Assembly (NCBI GenBank): GCA_910574345.1
Contig: CAJSZV010000009.1
Span: 1 to 64,000 of the forward strand
Length of the DNA stretch: 64,000 bases
Source of the DNA: Clostridiaceae bacterium
GTDB taxonomy: Bacteria > Bacillota > Clostridia > Lachnospirales > Lachnospiraceae
Direction: 5' to 3'
Each line of letters opens with the position of its first letter. The stretch's first letter is position 1. The notes beneath the pieces were generated by a model. It worked only from the letters and a program-made list of their open reading frames with translations, was not told where the DNA came from and made no database searches. Made by a program: the position numbers and the translations under genes. This document shows positions 8,433 to 18,331 of the stretch, one piece after another.

Positions 8433-9596
8433 GCCCCGGCAGTAATTCATTACCATCTGGAATCCCACTTTGTAGCCGGACATCAAAGAGTCAATCATAA
8501 TATATTCCTCTCTTGTGTGAGCTCCGCTTCCCTCATAAGTACCCATGCAAAGGCTGGGAATTCCCATAGACAGAGGGATGTTGCAGTCTGTGGAGCCGGG
8601 AGTCTGATTGGGAACTTTACCGGTATACTCTGTGACAGTATCCGATGCCAGTTTAATCATATTCTCTCTTGCCTGCTTGTCCACATCCCCTTCGCACGGA
8701 CGCAGCCCCACCACTTCTATCTGAAGGTTCACGCCTCGCTTTTTTGCATTTTCCATAATATGTTCAAACTTATCTTCCATATAGCTTAAGCCTTCCCGGC
8801 TGTCAGACCGGAATTCATAAAGCATCTCAGCCGACTGGGCTATGGTATTCACAGAAGTTCCGCCGGAAATCATGCCTACATTATAAGTTGTCTTTCCTTC
8901 CCTCGGAACCTGAACCTGATATAATTCGTGAATCAGCTCCGAAAGCTGGGCGATAGCATTGGGATTACCAAAGGCGCCATAGGAATGGCCGCCTATGGTG
9001 CGCACTGTAATCCGAAATCTCTTGGAACCTACGGCCCGAACCGCCATATCAGACAGGGTTCCGTCAAAACTGTAAAACTCTTTTATCCTCTTGCCATAGG
9101 TTTCACAGATCTTTCTGGAACCTTTCAGATTCCCTAAGCCTTCCTCACCGGAATTGCAGACCAAAAGCAGGCCCCATGGCTGTACCCCAGCTGCGGCCGC
9201 ACATTCCAACTCGTTCACCAGCCCAGTCTCCGTCATATATTTGGCGATCATCATAAGACATGCCAGGTTGGCCGTATCATCGCCCACCCCCGGACAGCAT
9301 ATCTTTCCGTCCTCAATCTTAAGGGGAAGAGAATCTGTATCCGGAAATACCACATCCGTGTGGGCCATGAATACGACCACAGGATTCTCCTCTGTCACGG
9401 CTATGGGATAGATCACATTAAGTGCGTCATCAATAAAGACTCCTTTGGCTCCCTGCATCTCAAGCCATTCCCTGCAGAACTCTGCCCGCTTCTCTTCATG
9501 GTTGGAGGGAGAAGGAATCTGGGCCAGGGTAATGAGAAGTTCCCTGGCTTCTTTGGCATGGGATTCGATATAATCCAGTATTCTTTGATCCAGCAT
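8418..9596 (-). CDS. M20-family metallopeptidase (PepT/ArgE-like)
   Basis: 392 residues. Di-zinc hydrolase of the M20/M25/M40 class acting on small peptides or N-acyl amino acids. Visible motifs: HTDVVFP near residue 80 (first metal ligand and catalytic Asp), GVGDDTANLA near 108 (bridging Asp), GEEGLGNLKG near 150 (general-base Glu and ligand), a dimerisation insert around 195-290 (GGHSYGAFGNP) and the closing histidine in GAHTREEY near 370. Cytoplasmic, no signal peptide. Substrate cannot be read from sequence; tripeptide or aminoacyl-histidine are possible. Start ATG is preceded by AGGAGAG. Confidence 0.85.
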   Translation of the reverse strand: MLDQRILDYIESHAKEARELLITLAQIPSPSNHEEKRAEFCREWLEMQGAKGVFIDDALNVIYPIAVTEENPVVVFMAHTDVVFPDTDSLPLKIEDGKICCPGVGDDTANLACLMMIAKYMTETGLVNELECAAAAGVQPWGLLLVCNSGEEGLGNLKGSRKICETYGKRIKEFYSFDGTLSDMAVRAVGSKRFRITVRTIGGHSYGAFGNPNAIAQLSELIHELYQVQVPREGKTTYNVGMISGGTSVNTIAQSAEMLYEFRSDSREGLSYMEDKFEHIMENAKKRGVNLQIEVVGLRPCEGDVDKQARENMIKLASDTVTEYTGKVPNQTPGSTDCNIPLSMGIPSLCMGTYEGSGAHTREEYIMIDSLMSGYKVGFQMVMNYCRGLSQN

Positions 9597-9638
9597 AGTA
9601 TATTCTCTCCTATCAATGAGTATGGTATTCTGTCTGTT

Positions 9639-10991
9639 CTACAGCAGGTGTCCCTGTGCCTCCATCACTTTAATTACCTGATCCACATATTTTTCGCAGA
9701 TTTCATGGCTGGCAGCCTCCACCATAACCCGGACTACAGGCTCCGTGCCTGACTGACGAAGGAGGATTCGTCCCTCTTCACCCAGACTTTTTCTCACTTT
9801 CTCCACTTCAGCCTTCACTTCCGGATCCTCCTGAGCTGCAAGTTTATCTTTCACTTTTACATTCTTGAGGACCTGAGGATAGATATCCACTTCGCCGGCC
9901 AGCTTTGCCAGTGTCTGCTTTTTCTCAAGAATCACTTCCATAACTTTTAAGGAAGTGAGAATTCCATCTCCTGTGGTAGCATTCTTGCTGAAGATAATAT
10001 GGCCTGACTGCTCGCCGCCCAGGCAGTGGCCGTTGGCTGACATATTCTCATAGACATACTTATCTCCCACTGCCGTCTTCTCGTAAGAGATTCCCTCCCG
10101 GTCCAGTGCCTTATATAAGCCGAAATTCGACATAACCGTAGTCACTATGGTATTGTTCACCAAAGTTCCCTGTTCTTTCATATACTTTCCGCAGATGTAC
10201 ATGATCTTATCGCCGTCCACCACTTCACCGTTGCTGTCCACAGCGATGCAGCGGTCCGCATCTCCGTCGTAGGCAAATCCCACATCGAGATGATTCGCTC
10301 TCACATGCTCCTGAAGCACATGAATATGGGTGGAACCGCAGTCCGTATTAATATTCAGACCGTTGGGATCATTGTTGATCACATAGGTATCGGCTCCCAA
10401 TGCATCAAACACATTCTTTGCAATCGCCGACGCGCTGCCGTTGGCACAGTCCAGACCTACGCGCATATTTTTAAAGGAACGGGTGGCAATGGAGATCAGA
10501 TAGCCGATATAACGGTTCCGTCCGGCGGCAAAATCAGTGGTCCGTCCGATCTTCTCTTTCTGAGCCAGCAAAATCTCCCCCGACTCTCCGTCCAGATACT
10601 TCTCTATCTGCTCAATTACGGATTCCTCCAGCTTCTCTCCGCGCCCATTGATCACCTTAATTCCATTGTCATAGAATGGATTATGGCTGGCCGAAATCAT
10701 GATTCCGCAGTGAAACCCTTCCGTGCGGACTACATAGGACACGCTTGGAGTGGTGGTCACATGGAGAAGGGATACATCCGCACCTGATGCAGTCAGCCCT
10801 GCCACCAGAGAATACTCAAACATATAACTGCTTCTCCTGGTATCCTTTCCAATCACTACCCGGCATCGCATATCCGGCTCTTTCTGACCATAATACCAGC
10901 CCAGGAAACGGCCCACCTTATATGCATGCTCCACTGTCAGATTTACATTGGCCTCCCCGCGAAAGCCGTCGGTTCCAAAATATTTTCCCAT
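9639..10991 (-). CDS. glmM: Phosphoglucosamine mutase
   Basis: 450 residues. Converts glucosamine-6-phosphate to glucosamine-1-phosphate for UDP-GlcNAc and peptidoglycan. Seen: GTDGFRGEAN at the N-terminus, phosphoserine loop ISASHNPF near residue 100, metal loop DGDADRC near 243, and phosphate-binding RQSGTEPVVRVMVE near 410. ATG at 10991 is preferred over the in-frame ATG two codons upstream because AAAGGAG then lies 7 bases away rather than 1. Downstream of the sortase gene on the same strand. Confidence 0.95.
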   Translation of the reverse strand: MGKYFGTDGFRGEANVNLTVEHAYKVGRFLGWYYGQKEPDMRCRVVIGKDTRRSSYMFEYSLVAGLTASGADVSLLHVTTTPSVSYVVRTEGFHCGIMISASHNPFYDNGIKVINGRGEKLEESVIEQIEKYLDGESGEILLAQKEKIGRTTDFAAGRNRYIGYLISIATRSFKNMRVGLDCANGSASAIAKNVFDALGADTYVINNDPNGLNINTDCGSTHIHVLQEHVRANHLDVGFAYDGDADRCIAVDSNGEVVDGDKIMYICGKYMKEQGTLVNNTIVTTVMSNFGLYKALDREGISYEKTAVGDKYVYENMSANGHCLGGEQSGHIIFSKNATTGDGILTSLKVMEVILEKKQTLAKLAGEVDIYPQVLKNVKVKDKLAAQEDPEVKAEVEKVRKSLGEEGRILLRQSGTEPVVRVMVEAASHEICEKYVDQVIKVMEAQGHLL

Positions 10992-11082
10992 GTTCATACT
11001 CCTTTACGTTCTATACTTACAAAAATATCCGTTTTCCCTGAAAATCCACCATAGTATAGCACACTTTTTCCTCATTTGCAAT

Positions 11083-11904
11083 TTATCTTGCAGTTTCCTT
11101 TTCTTCTCCGGTTTCCACCGCAAATAGTACGGTGCGCCCATCCTCCACCTCATAGCTGCAGGTGACAAGAACAAACAGACGGCTGACAGGGTCCTGAGGA
11201 ATTTCAGCATACTCGCAGGGTTCCAACATCTCCCTCACAAATGCCTGAAAGGAATCGTCATCATGAAATTTCGTCTTGCGCACCATAGGATCGTTTTCTA
11301 TGTAGTAGCAGGAAACCGCTTTCAAGTGAATGGTTTCTTTTGGCGTGTAGATTTCAAAATATTGATGGTCCTTAAAATATTGCTCATCCTTATATTCCAC
11401 CACATCTTTAAACATAGAGCCGTTTTTCATGTGATGGCCATAAATGATATTGTTGTAGCCCTCCATATCGCTTTGACTCTCAAAATCCAGGAAAATACTT
11501 CCTGCCGCCGTACTCTCCCCTTCAAAGCTTTTGCGCAGATAAGTATCATTGTCCTGGGACTGGACAATAGGGTAATCAATGTTGGTGTCCGGAATGGTAA
11601 TCCAGCCCACCACATCCGGATTGATCTGTGCAAGGGCTTCAAAATCAATGGGCGAAACATAGGGGGCCTCTGTCTCCTCCTCCTGCTCCGTCTCCTCTTC
11701 GGGTTCCGCAGCGGACCGGGGTTCCGGTACAGCCGTGGTCTCTTCTTTTACCATCTGTGCCAGCTGCTTATATTCCCGCTCCATGTTCCAGTCATCTATG
11801 TATTTACCTGCGATCCTGTACCCGCTTACTGCCATAATGCCTATGAGAACCGCCAATATTATCTTATGCGCGGGACCATATTTTGGTGCTCCTTTTTGCT
11901 TCAA
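11083..11904 (-). CDS. srtB: Class B sortase
   Basis: 273 residues. Membrane-anchored transpeptidase that attaches surface proteins to the cell wall. One N-terminal membrane segment (about 13-32), an acidic linker (58-82) and a sortase fold. Catalytic triad is visible: H157 in YGHHM, C249 in VTCSYE, R257 in DGRTVLF. The spacing and the long helical stretch before the Cys fit class B. TTG start with AGGAG 6 bases upstream. No LPXTG- or NPQTN-type substrate was seen in the window, so this is probably a housekeeping or dispersed-substrate sortase. Confidence 0.88.
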   Translation of the reverse strand: MKQKGAPKYGPAHKIILAVLIGIMAVSGYRIAGKYIDDWNMEREYKQLAQMVKEETTAVPEPRSAAEPEEETEQEEETEAPYVSPIDFEALAQINPDVVGWITIPDTNIDYPIVQSQDNDTYLRKSFEGESTAAGSIFLDFESQSDMEGYNNIIYGHHMKNGSMFKDVVEYKDEQYFKDHQYFEIYTPKETIHLKAVSCYYIENDPMVRKTKFHDDDSFQAFVREMLEPCEYAEIPQDPVSRLFVLVTCSYEVEDGRTVLFAVETGEEKETAR

Positions 11905-11933
11905 GAAATGCTCCTCCCTCCCTTTTCACATAA

Positions 11934-11979
11934 ATACCCCGGAGCTGGCCTGTCATTCAGTCACATGCTTCCGGGGTAT
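11934..11979 (-). terminator. Terminator-like hairpin after prfA
   Basis: Ten-bp stem ATACCCCGGA / TCCGGGGTAT (11934-11943, 11970-11979); the minus-strand tail is TTTATG, so termination may be incomplete with readthrough to the sortase gene. Confidence 0.6.
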
Positions 11980-11989
11980 GTTCATTCCT

Positions 11990-13066
11990 TTATGCCACTT
12001 CGTTCATCCTGGCCAGCTTAGCCGCCTGATCGGCGGCAATCAAACTGTCTATAATCTCCTGTATATCTCCGTTCATGACAGAATCAATCTTATACAGCGT
12101 AAGCTTAATGCGGTGTTCCGTAACGCGTCCCTGAGGGAAGTTGTAAGTTCTGATTTTCTCGGAACGGTCCCCTGTGCCGATCTGGCTTCTCCTCTCTTCC
12201 GCCTCAGAGCTCTGGCGCTTCTCCAGCTCCATATCATACAGTTTGGACCGCAGCAGGCGGAATGCCTTTTCTTTGTTCTGCAGCTGGGACTTCTCTGTCT
12301 GGCTGTAAATCACGATTCCTGTGGGAATATGCGTCAGACGTACGGCAGAGTCTGTAGTATTGACACACTGTCCTCCATTGCCGGAAGCTCTCATGACGTC
12401 AATCCGGCAGTCCTTCATATCGATCTGCACATCCACATCCTCCGCCTCAGGCATCACCGCAACCGTGGCTGTGGACGTATGAATACGACCGCCGCTTTCG
12501 GTCTCAGGTACCCTCTGTACCCGATGGACACCGCTTTCATATTTCAGCTTGGAATATGCCCCTTTTCCTGTAACCATAGCGATGACTTCTTTGAAACCGC
12601 CGATTCCGTTCTCATTGACACTGACAATCTCCACTTTCCATCGCTGACTCTCTGCATAGTTTACATACATCCGATACAGTTCGGCAGCAAACAGCGCTGC
12701 CTCATCGCCGCCTGCCCCTGCCCTGATCTCAAGAATAATATTTTTATCGTCATTAGGGTCCTTGGGAAGAAGAAGAATCTTCAATTCCTGCTCCAGCTCC
12801 TCCACTCGCTTTCTGGCGTCAGCCAATTCCTCCTTGGCCAGCTCCCGCATCTCCTCATCGCTTTCCTCTTCCAAAAGAGCCACGCTGTCTTCAATATCCT
12901 GTTTCGCCTTTTTATACTGACTGTATGCTTCCACAATAGGGGACAAGTCCGCCTGCTCCTTCATAAGCTTCCGAAAACGATTCTGATCTTCGGCTACAGA
13001 CGGATTGTTCAGCTCCAGCATTAACTCTTCATAGTGGATCAGCATATCATCTAAACGGTCAAACAT
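11990..13066 (-). CDS. prfA: Peptide chain release factor 1
   Basis: 358 residues, normal RF1 length. Recognises UAG and UAA and triggers peptide release. Visible: the coiled N-terminal domain, the GGQ motif in [16 protein letters not shown] near residue 235, and [14 protein letters not shown] near 115. The PxT-type codon-recognition loop is not unambiguous by eye, but length and prmC coupling favour RF1 over RF2. GGAGG precedes the ATG, which overlaps the end of prmC by 8 bases, so the methyltransferase and its substrate are translationally coupled. Confidence 0.94.
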   Translation of the reverse strand: MFDRLDDMLIHYEELMLELNNPSVAEDQNRFRKLMKEQADLSPIVEAYSQYKKAKQDIEDSVALLEEESDEEMRELAKEELADARKRVEELEQELKILLLPKDPNDDKNIILEIRAGAGGDEAALFAAELYRMYVNYAESQRWKVEIVSVNENGIGGFKEVIAMVTGKGAYSKLKYESGVHRVQRVPETESGGRIHTSTATVAVMPEAEDVDVQIDMKDCRIDVMRASGNGGQCVNTTDSAVRLTHIPTGIVIYSQTEKSQLQNKEKAFRLLRSKLYDMELEKRQSSEAEERRSQIGTGDRSEKIRTYNFPQGRVTEHRIKLTLYKIDSVMNGDIQEIIDSLIAADQAAKLARMNEVA

Positions 13067-13949
13067 GGCTTCCTCCTTTTTCTTTTTTATCTGTCAATTC
13101 TGCACGAACTACCCGGTCCTTTCCAGGCAGATCCTTTATGACTTTAATCTTATCAAATCCGGCTTCCTTAAGAAGACCGCTGACCGCCTCCGCCTGGTCA
13201 TGACCAATCTCCAGATAGATACAGCCGCCTGCATTCAGCCACTCTCCTGCCTCGGCGGCAATCCTGCGGTAAAAACACAGTCCATCCTGATCTCCATCCA
13301 AAGCCATCAGAGGCTCATAATTCTGAACCTCCGGCTGGAGTCCCTTAATAATCTGAGTGGGAATGTAGGGCGGGTTAGCCGTCAGTATATCATAGGTATC
13401 ACCTGGCCTCAGGGCGTGAAACAAGTCCCCTTGGAGAAATCGGATCCTTCTCCCTTCCAGAAGACGCTCCTGATTATTTTTTGCCGTCTTTAACGCCTCC
13501 TCTGACAGATCGGTGGCTGTCACATCCTGAAACTTCCCCAGAACGGCCAGACTGACGGCAATGCAGCCTGAACCGGTACAGAGATCAAGAACCCGCCTGC
13601 GTGGATTTTTCTGCTCTTCAAGAACCAATTCCACCAAGGTTTCTGTGTCCTGTCTCGGTATAAGCACATGGCGGTTTACCCGAAACTCAAGCCCCATGAA
13701 TTCCTGACTTCCCACAATATACTGGAGGGGCATCCTGCGGCAGCGCTTATCAATCATCTGCCGGTAGTCTTGTACAGCATAAGCAACCGCCTCTGTATCC
13801 TCCAGAGGCTCCATACGGTTCATGAGAAAATGCACGGTATCCAGGCGGAAAGCCTCCAAAAGAAGCCTTCTGGCATCTGTTCCGGCCTCCCCGTCCCCGG
13901 CCCTCTCAAGCTGTCCTGTTCCTTGGTTTAATAATTGATGCAGGGTCAT
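13059..13949 (-). CDS. prmC: Release factor glutamine methyltransferase
   Basis: 296 residues. Methylates the glutamine of the release factor GGQ motif using S-adenosylmethionine. Seen: SAM-binding motif [16 protein letters not shown] near residue 110 and the catalytic NPPY motif (TANPPYIP) near 185. N-terminal helical domain present. Located immediately upstream of prfA, the standard arrangement. RBS GGAG sits 7 bases before the ATG. Confidence 0.93.
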   Translation of the reverse strand: MTLHQLLNQGTGQLERAGDGEAGTDARRLLLEAFRLDTVHFLMNRMEPLEDTEAVAYAVQDYRQMIDKRCRRMPLQYIVGSQEFMGLEFRVNRHVLIPRQDTETLVELVLEEQKNPRRRVLDLCTGSGCIAVSLAVLGKFQDVTATDLSEEALKTAKNNQERLLEGRRIRFLQGDLFHALRPGDTYDILTANPPYIPTQIIKGLQPEVQNYEPLMALDGDQDGLCFYRRIAAEAGEWLNAGGCIYLEIGHDQAEAVSGLLKEAGFDKIKVIKDLPGKDRVVRAELTDKKEKGGSHV

Positions 13950-13961
13950 ATCAAGGCTCCT

Positions 13962-14915
13962 TCAAGGCTTCCCGCCGGAATATTTCTCAGGGAAGTTATC
14001 CTTAAGATATGTCTTCCAGTCAAATACGGCTTCCACTGCCGCTATGGCCACCTCAATCATACTGTCATCTGGTTCCTTTGTCGTCATATTCTGCATCCAC
14101 AGCCCCGGTTTGCTCAGGAAATTCACGACAGCCGAGTCGCTTCTTCCTGCAAGCCTGAGAAATTCGTAGGACACCCCCGCAATCACAGGTATCAAAACAA
14201 TTCTGCTGATTATCTTGGGAATCAATCCCTCCACCCTGATGACCATGAAAAAAAGAATGCTGATCATCATGACAATAATCAAAAAGCTGGTTCCGCATCG
14301 CTTATGCTGCTTGGAACTGGCTCTTACATTATCCACGTTAAGTTCCAAACCGTGCTCAATGCAGTTGATGCACTTATGTTCCGCCCCATGGTACATAAAC
14401 GTGCGGCGGATATCCTCCATGTTGGAGACTAACTTAATATAAGCGATGAAGATCGCAAGACGGATCACACCCTCCAAAAATGCCATTACCGTATCCGATG
14501 AAATCAAGGGGCGCAGAAGACTGCTGATTCCAAGGGGCAGAATCATAAAGATCACCACAGCCGCCACGACAGAAAACGCCATCACCGCAGGCATCAGGAA
14601 TTTCTCCAGTTTCTCTCCCAATGTATCATCCAGCCATTTTTCAAACTTTGACGGTTCCTCGCCCTCATCGTCCTCAAAAAAACCGGCAGAAAAGGTCAGA
14701 GTCTTCATCCCCAGAATCATGGAATCCGCAAAGCTGAACACCCCTCTGACAAATGGGAGGGAGAACAGTTTTACCTTCTCCGTCATGCTCACATACCGGT
14801 CTTTCTGCACTTCGATCCCACCGTCCGGTTTGCGCACAGCTGTTGCGTATTCCTGTTTATTCTTCATCATGATTCCTTCAATGACAGCCTGGCCGCCGAT
14901 TCCGGAATATTTCAT
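13962..14915 (-). CDS. DUF1385 membrane protein (YqhQ family)
   Basis: 317 residues. The ATG at 14915 is chosen because GGGAGG lies 5 bases upstream and the conserved YSGIGGQAVIEGIMMK starts there; an open frame runs 126 bases further upstream but its codons read as non-conserved Cys-rich sequence over hairpins. Several hydrophobic segments (about 105-160 and 200-260) and the conserved YHGAEHK motif are visible. Function unknown; the family often sits between rpmE and prmC-prfA, as here. The HGAEHKC motif suggests metal binding, which is speculative. Confidence 0.85.
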   Translation of the reverse strand: MKYSGIGGQAVIEGIMMKNKQEYATAVRKPDGGIEVQKDRYVSMTEKVKLFSLPFVRGVFSFADSMILGMKTLTFSAGFFEDDEGEEPSKFEKWLDDTLGEKLEKFLMPAVMAFSVVAAVVIFMILPLGISSLLRPLISSDTVMAFLEGVIRLAIFIAYIKLVSNMEDIRRTFMYHGAEHKCINCIEHGLELNVDNVRASSKQHKRCGTSFLIIVMMISILFFMVIRVEGLIPKIISRIVLIPVIAGVSYEFLRLAGRSDSAVVNFLSKPGLWMQNMTTKEPDDSMIEVAIAAVEAVFDWKTYLKDNFPEKYSGGKP

Positions 14916-14963
14916 AGTTTCCTCCCTTCCGGTCTTTATAGTAAACCCTTCGGGGGATGCACA

Positions 14964-15004
14964 CGGAATGCAAAAACGGCATTCCGGCGCTGTACAGTCA
15001 GCGC
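14964..15004 (-). other. Two tandem hairpins in the DUF1385 leader
   Basis: CGGAATGC/GCATTCCG (14964-14971, 14979-14986) is followed directly by GCGCTG/CAGCGC (14987-14992, 14999-15004). They lie between the rpmE terminator and the DUF1385 RBS and are unexplained. Confidence 0.5.
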
Positions 15005-15046
15005 AGCAAGTGCGCATACCTGCCGTGAGGGTTCGATACATTTATA

Positions 15047-15093
15047 GTAAAACAGGTTGAGCATAAGTGTCGCCACTTAGGTCTCAACCTGTT
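15047..15093 (-). terminator. Terminator of rpmE
   Basis: Eleven-bp outer stem AACAGGTTGAG/CTCAACCTGTT (15051-15061, 15083-15093) with an inner TAAGTG/CACTTA stem; the minus-strand tail TTTTACT is short. Confidence 0.65.
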
Positions 15094-15110
15094 CTTTACT
15101 CATACTCTGA

Positions 15111-15320
15111 TTACTTGCCTGCATTAACGCCATACTTACGATTGAACTTATCTATACGTCCGCGGGCAGCAATATTCTTCTGCTGTCCTGTATAGAAGGA
15201 ATGGCACTTGGAACAAACTTCTACGTGAATCTCCTGCTTAGTTGAGCCTGTTACGAACTCATTCCCGCAGTTACAGGTAACTTTTGCCTGGTAGTATGTT
15301 GGATGGATACCTTCTCTCAT
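15111..15320 (-). CDS. rpmE: 50S ribosomal protein L31
   Basis: 69 residues. Large-subunit protein of the zinc-binding type: CNCG near residue 16 and CSKC near 35 give the four-Cys site. Starts [11 protein letters not shown], the usual L31 N-terminus. ATG at 15320 is chosen over the GTG three codons upstream because that GTG is part of the ribosome binding site GAGGTG. The zinc form implies that expression of a non-zinc L31 paralogue elsewhere may be zinc-controlled, which cannot be seen here. Confidence 0.95.
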   Translation of the reverse strand: MREGIHPTYYQAKVTCNCGNEFVTGSTKQEIHVEVCSKCHSFYTGQQKNIAARGRIDKFNRKYGVNAGK

Positions 15321-15393
15321 GCTTTTCACCTCTCAAATTCCTTTTTATTATATACCCTTTCCTCAGGGATTTTGTCAGTTAAACAGCTTGTAC

Positions 15394-15422
15394 AGTATAT
15401 CATAGAATATATTTTAATGCAA
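15394..15422 (-). promoter_or_regulatory. rpmE promoter
   Basis: Minus strand TTGCAT (15422-15417), 17-base spacer, TATACT (15399-15394), in the gap between rho and rpmE. Confidence 0.65.
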
Positions 15423-15429
15423 GCCTAAT

Positions 15430-16821
15430 TTAGAAAAATCTCATTCTCTTGGAATTGTCGATAAATTCCCGGTTGGTCTTTGTCTTGGCAAACAGATCCA
15501 GAATCCTTTCTACGGACTCCTCAGGCTTCAAACTGTTAGTCGCTTTCCTCACCATATCCACACATTCTTTTTCCTCCGCATTCAAGAGCAGATGGTCATT
15601 CCTGGTGCCTGACTTTAAGATATCAATAGCCGGGAAGATCCGCTTCTCGGACAGTTTCCTGTCAAGAACAAGCTCCATATTGCCGGTCCCCTTAAATTCC
15701 TCGTAGATCACATCATCCATGCGGCTTCCCGTATCCACAAGGGCTGTAGCCAGAATGGTTAAGCTTCCGCCCTCTCTCATGTTTCTGGCAGCACCAAAAA
15801 ATCTCTTGGGCATGTGAAGAGCTGCCGGATCAAGACCGCCGGAAAGGGTACGTCCGCTGGGAGGAACTACCAGATTATAAGCTCTTGCCAGCCGGGTAAT
15901 ACTGTCCAAAAGAATCACCACGTCTCTTCCATGTTCTACCAGACGTCTGGCTCTCTCGATTACCATCTCTGACACTCTCTTGTGGCGTTCGGCCAGCTCG
16001 TCGAAGGTGGAATAGATCACTTCCACATTCTTTCCTGTCACGGATTCCTTAATATCCGTAACCTCCTCCGGCCGCTCGTCAATCAGCAGAATGATCAGAT
16101 GCATGTCAGGATTATTGGTGGTGATGGCCTGAGCCACCTGTTTTAAAAGGGTGGTCTTACCTGCTTTTGGCGGGGACACGATCATACCGCGCTGCCCCTT
16201 GCCAATGGGCGACAAAAGATCCAGTACACGCATAGCCGTACTGTTCACCCTGCCTCTCGTCTCCATATGAAGACGCTCGTTAGGAAAAATCGGAGTCAAA
16301 TCCTCAAAATTGGGACGTCTCTCAATAACTGAAGGCGGATAACCGTTGATGCTGGTCACATACAGCAGCGCGGCAAACTTTTCCGTAACTGCCTTGATTC
16401 TCCGGTTGCCTTTAATCATATCACCGGTCTTTAAGTTAAAGCGGCGAATCTGTGAAGGCGCCACATACACATCATTCTCGCCGGGCAGGAAATTCTCACA
16501 GCGGATGAATCCGAATCCATCCGGCATAACCTCCAAAATACCGTCTGCTTCAATCCCGCTGTCCAGTTCCGGCAAATCCTGAGGGCCTTCTGCCACAGGA
16601 GCGGCATAAGATTTCTGAGGCTGATTATTATTATTCTGCGGCTGGTTCTGCGTTCTTACAGGCTTTGCCGCCGCTTTCTTCTGTTCTTCTATCTCTTTCT
16701 CTTTTTCACACAGCAGATCAATAAGATCGCCTTTCTTCATCCCGCTGATTCCCTTAATCCCCTGGGATTTCGCGATCTCTTTCAATTCCGCCAATGGTAA
16801 CGTCTGTAATTTTTCACGCAT
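15430..16821 (-). CDS. rho: Transcription termination factor Rho
   Basis: 463 residues. Hexameric RNA helicase that ends transcripts. Domains: Rho N-terminal SAP-like helices (1-45), a short Gln/Asn-rich linker (60-75), cold-shock RNA-binding domain with [10 protein letters not shown] near 105, and the ATPase with Walker [14 protein letters not shown] near 215, [11 protein letters not shown] near 245 and the Q/R-loop region [12 protein letters not shown] near 320. RBS AAAGGAGAG precedes the ATG. It follows rarA on the same strand with a gap of 168 bases. Confidence 0.96.
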   Translation of the reverse strand: MREKLQTLPLAELKEIAKSQGIKGISGMKKGDLIDLLCEKEKEIEEQKKAAAKPVRTQNQPQNNNNQPQKSYAAPVAEGPQDLPELDSGIEADGILEVMPDGFGFIRCENFLPGENDVYVAPSQIRRFNLKTGDMIKGNRRIKAVTEKFAALLYVTSINGYPPSVIERRPNFEDLTPIFPNERLHMETRGRVNSTAMRVLDLLSPIGKGQRGMIVSPPKAGKTTLLKQVAQAITTNNPDMHLIILLIDERPEEVTDIKESVTGKNVEVIYSTFDELAERHKRVSEMVIERARRLVEHGRDVVILLDSITRLARAYNLVVPPSGRTLSGGLDPAALHMPKRFFGAARNMREGGSLTILATALVDTGSRMDDVIYEEFKGTGNMELVLDRKLSEKRIFPAIDILKSGTRNDHLLLNAEEKECVDMVRKATNSLKPEESVERILDLFAKTKTNREFIDNSKRMRFF

Positions 16822-16932
16822 ACGATTCTCTCCTTTTTATCACTCTCAAGATACTTTTATACTTTTCGGTTCTCGTTCAGGGATTGTTCCTTTGAACCAG
16901 GAATAAACGAAATGTTCTTGGACTTAAGATCC

Positions 16933-16963
16933 GGCGGCCATCAGGCCGCCTGTGTTTTTATTA
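16933..16963 (+). terminator. GC-rich hairpin between rho and rarA
   Basis: GGCGGCC/GGCCGCC (16933-16939, 16944-16950) with a T-run on the plus-strand side only, although both flanking genes are on the minus strand. It may instead act as a processing or pausing hairpin downstream of rarA. Confidence 0.4.
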
Positions 16964-16989
16964 TAGACCATATTATGGCAAAAGAAAAG

Positions 16990-18306
16990 CTATTTTTTCA
17001 GAAAAGCAAAATATTTTTGTACATCCTGCTCGTAACCCTGGTCCGACATGTGATAAAAGTTTTGTTTTTCCATACCGTCAGGCAGATACTGCTGTTTTAC
17101 ATAATGATTGGGGTAGTCATGAGGATACAAATATCCCTTGCCATGCCCCAGTTTCTCGGCTCCTTTATAGTGCTTATCCTGAAGATGAACAGGTACAGGC
17201 ATGGTCCTTTCTTTCCGCACTGCCTCCATAGCCTCCCCGATAGCCGCCGCTGCGGAGTTGCTCTTGGGAGCTGTGGCCACATAGATGGCCGCCTCCGCCA
17301 GAATAATCTGAGCCTCCGGCATCCCCACCCGCTCCACGGCCTGAGCCGCGCTTACTGCCACCACCAAAGCCCGGGGATCAGCAATTCCCACATCTTCCGC
17401 AGCATGTATCATAATCCTTCTGGCGATAAACTTAATGTCTTCTCCTGCATACAGCATCCTTGCTAGGTAATAGACTGCAGCATCCGGATCCGAACCCCTC
17501 ATGCTCTTAATAAACGCCGAAATGGTATCATAGTGATTATCTCCGCCCTTATCATAACGGACAGCCCGCTTCTGAATACATTCCTGGGCCACATTCAGAT
17601 CAATATGAATCCTTCCGTCGCTGCCTCTGCCCGTAGTCAGGATTCCCAGTTCCACCGCATTGAGGGCGGCCCTGGCGTCCCCGTTGGCCACATCGGCCAG
17701 AAACTCCATGGCGTCGTCATCAATCCGGGCATCATAGCTCCCCATGCCCTTTTCTTTATCATACACAGCCCTTTGGATCAGCTCTTTTATATCCTCTTTT
17801 TCAAGAGCTTTGAGTTCAAAAACCCGGCTGCGGGAAAGCAGAGCGCCATTCACCTCAAAGTAAGGATTCTCCGTAGTCGCCCCGATCAAGATCAGGGTTC
17901 CGTCTTCCACGAAGGGGAGCAGGTAATCCTGCTGGCCTTTATTGAACCTGTGAATCTCGTCCACAAACAAAATGGTTTTCCGCCCATACATTCCCAGGGC
18001 GTCCTTTGCCTCTCTTACCACTTCTTCCATATCCTTTTTTCCTGCCACTGTAGCGTTGATCTGACGAAAATTCGCCTTGGTGGTATTCGCGATAACTTTG
18101 GCAAGGGTGGTCTTTCCTGTTCCCGGAGGGCCGTAGAAAATAACAGACCCCAGCTTATCAGCCTCAATGGCACGGTACAGCAGTTTATCTTTTCCGATAA
18201 TATGTTTTTGTCCCACCACTTCATCCAGTGATGCCGGCCGAAGCCTGGATGCCAGGGGAGACTCTTTTTCCTGCGTATTACTTCTCATATAGTCAAATAA
18301 ATCCAT
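16990..18306 (-). CDS. rarA: Replication-associated recombination ATPase
   Basis: 438 residues. Clamp-loader-like AAA+ protein (MgsA/RarA) acting at stalled forks. Walker A YGPPGTGKTTLA near residue 58, Walker B LFVDEIHRFNKGQQD near 110, sensor GATTENPYFEVN near 142, and C-terminal tetramerisation region including YLARMLYAGED and YPHDYP near 400. The ORF starts ATG with GGGAGA upstream. A polysaccharide deacetylase gene lies 25 bases upstream on the same strand, probably in the same transcript. Confidence 0.94.
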   Translation of the reverse strand: MDLFDYMRSNTQEKESPLASRLRPASLDEVVGQKHIIGKDKLLYRAIEADKLGSVIFYGPPGTGKTTLAKVIANTTKANFRQINATVAGKKDMEEVVREAKDALGMYGRKTILFVDEIHRFNKGQQDYLLPFVEDGTLILIGATTENPYFEVNGALLSRSRVFELKALEKEDIKELIQRAVYDKEKGMGSYDARIDDDAMEFLADVANGDARAALNAVELGILTTGRGSDGRIHIDLNVAQECIQKRAVRYDKGGDNHYDTISAFIKSMRGSDPDAAVYYLARMLYAGEDIKFIARRIMIHAAEDVGIADPRALVVAVSAAQAVERVGMPEAQIILAEAAIYVATAPKSNSAAAAIGEAMEAVRKERTMPVPVHLQDKHYKGAEKLGHGKGYLYPHDYPNHYVKQQYLPDGMEKQNFYHMSDQGYEQDVQKYFAFLKK

Positions 18307-18331
18307 ATTTCTCCCGCTTCCAATTGTTCTT

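Noticed and set aside
14916-15041. N-terminal extension of the DUF1385 protein
   Set aside because: The extra 42 codons are Cys-rich, cover two hairpins, and precede a well-placed RBS and conserved start.
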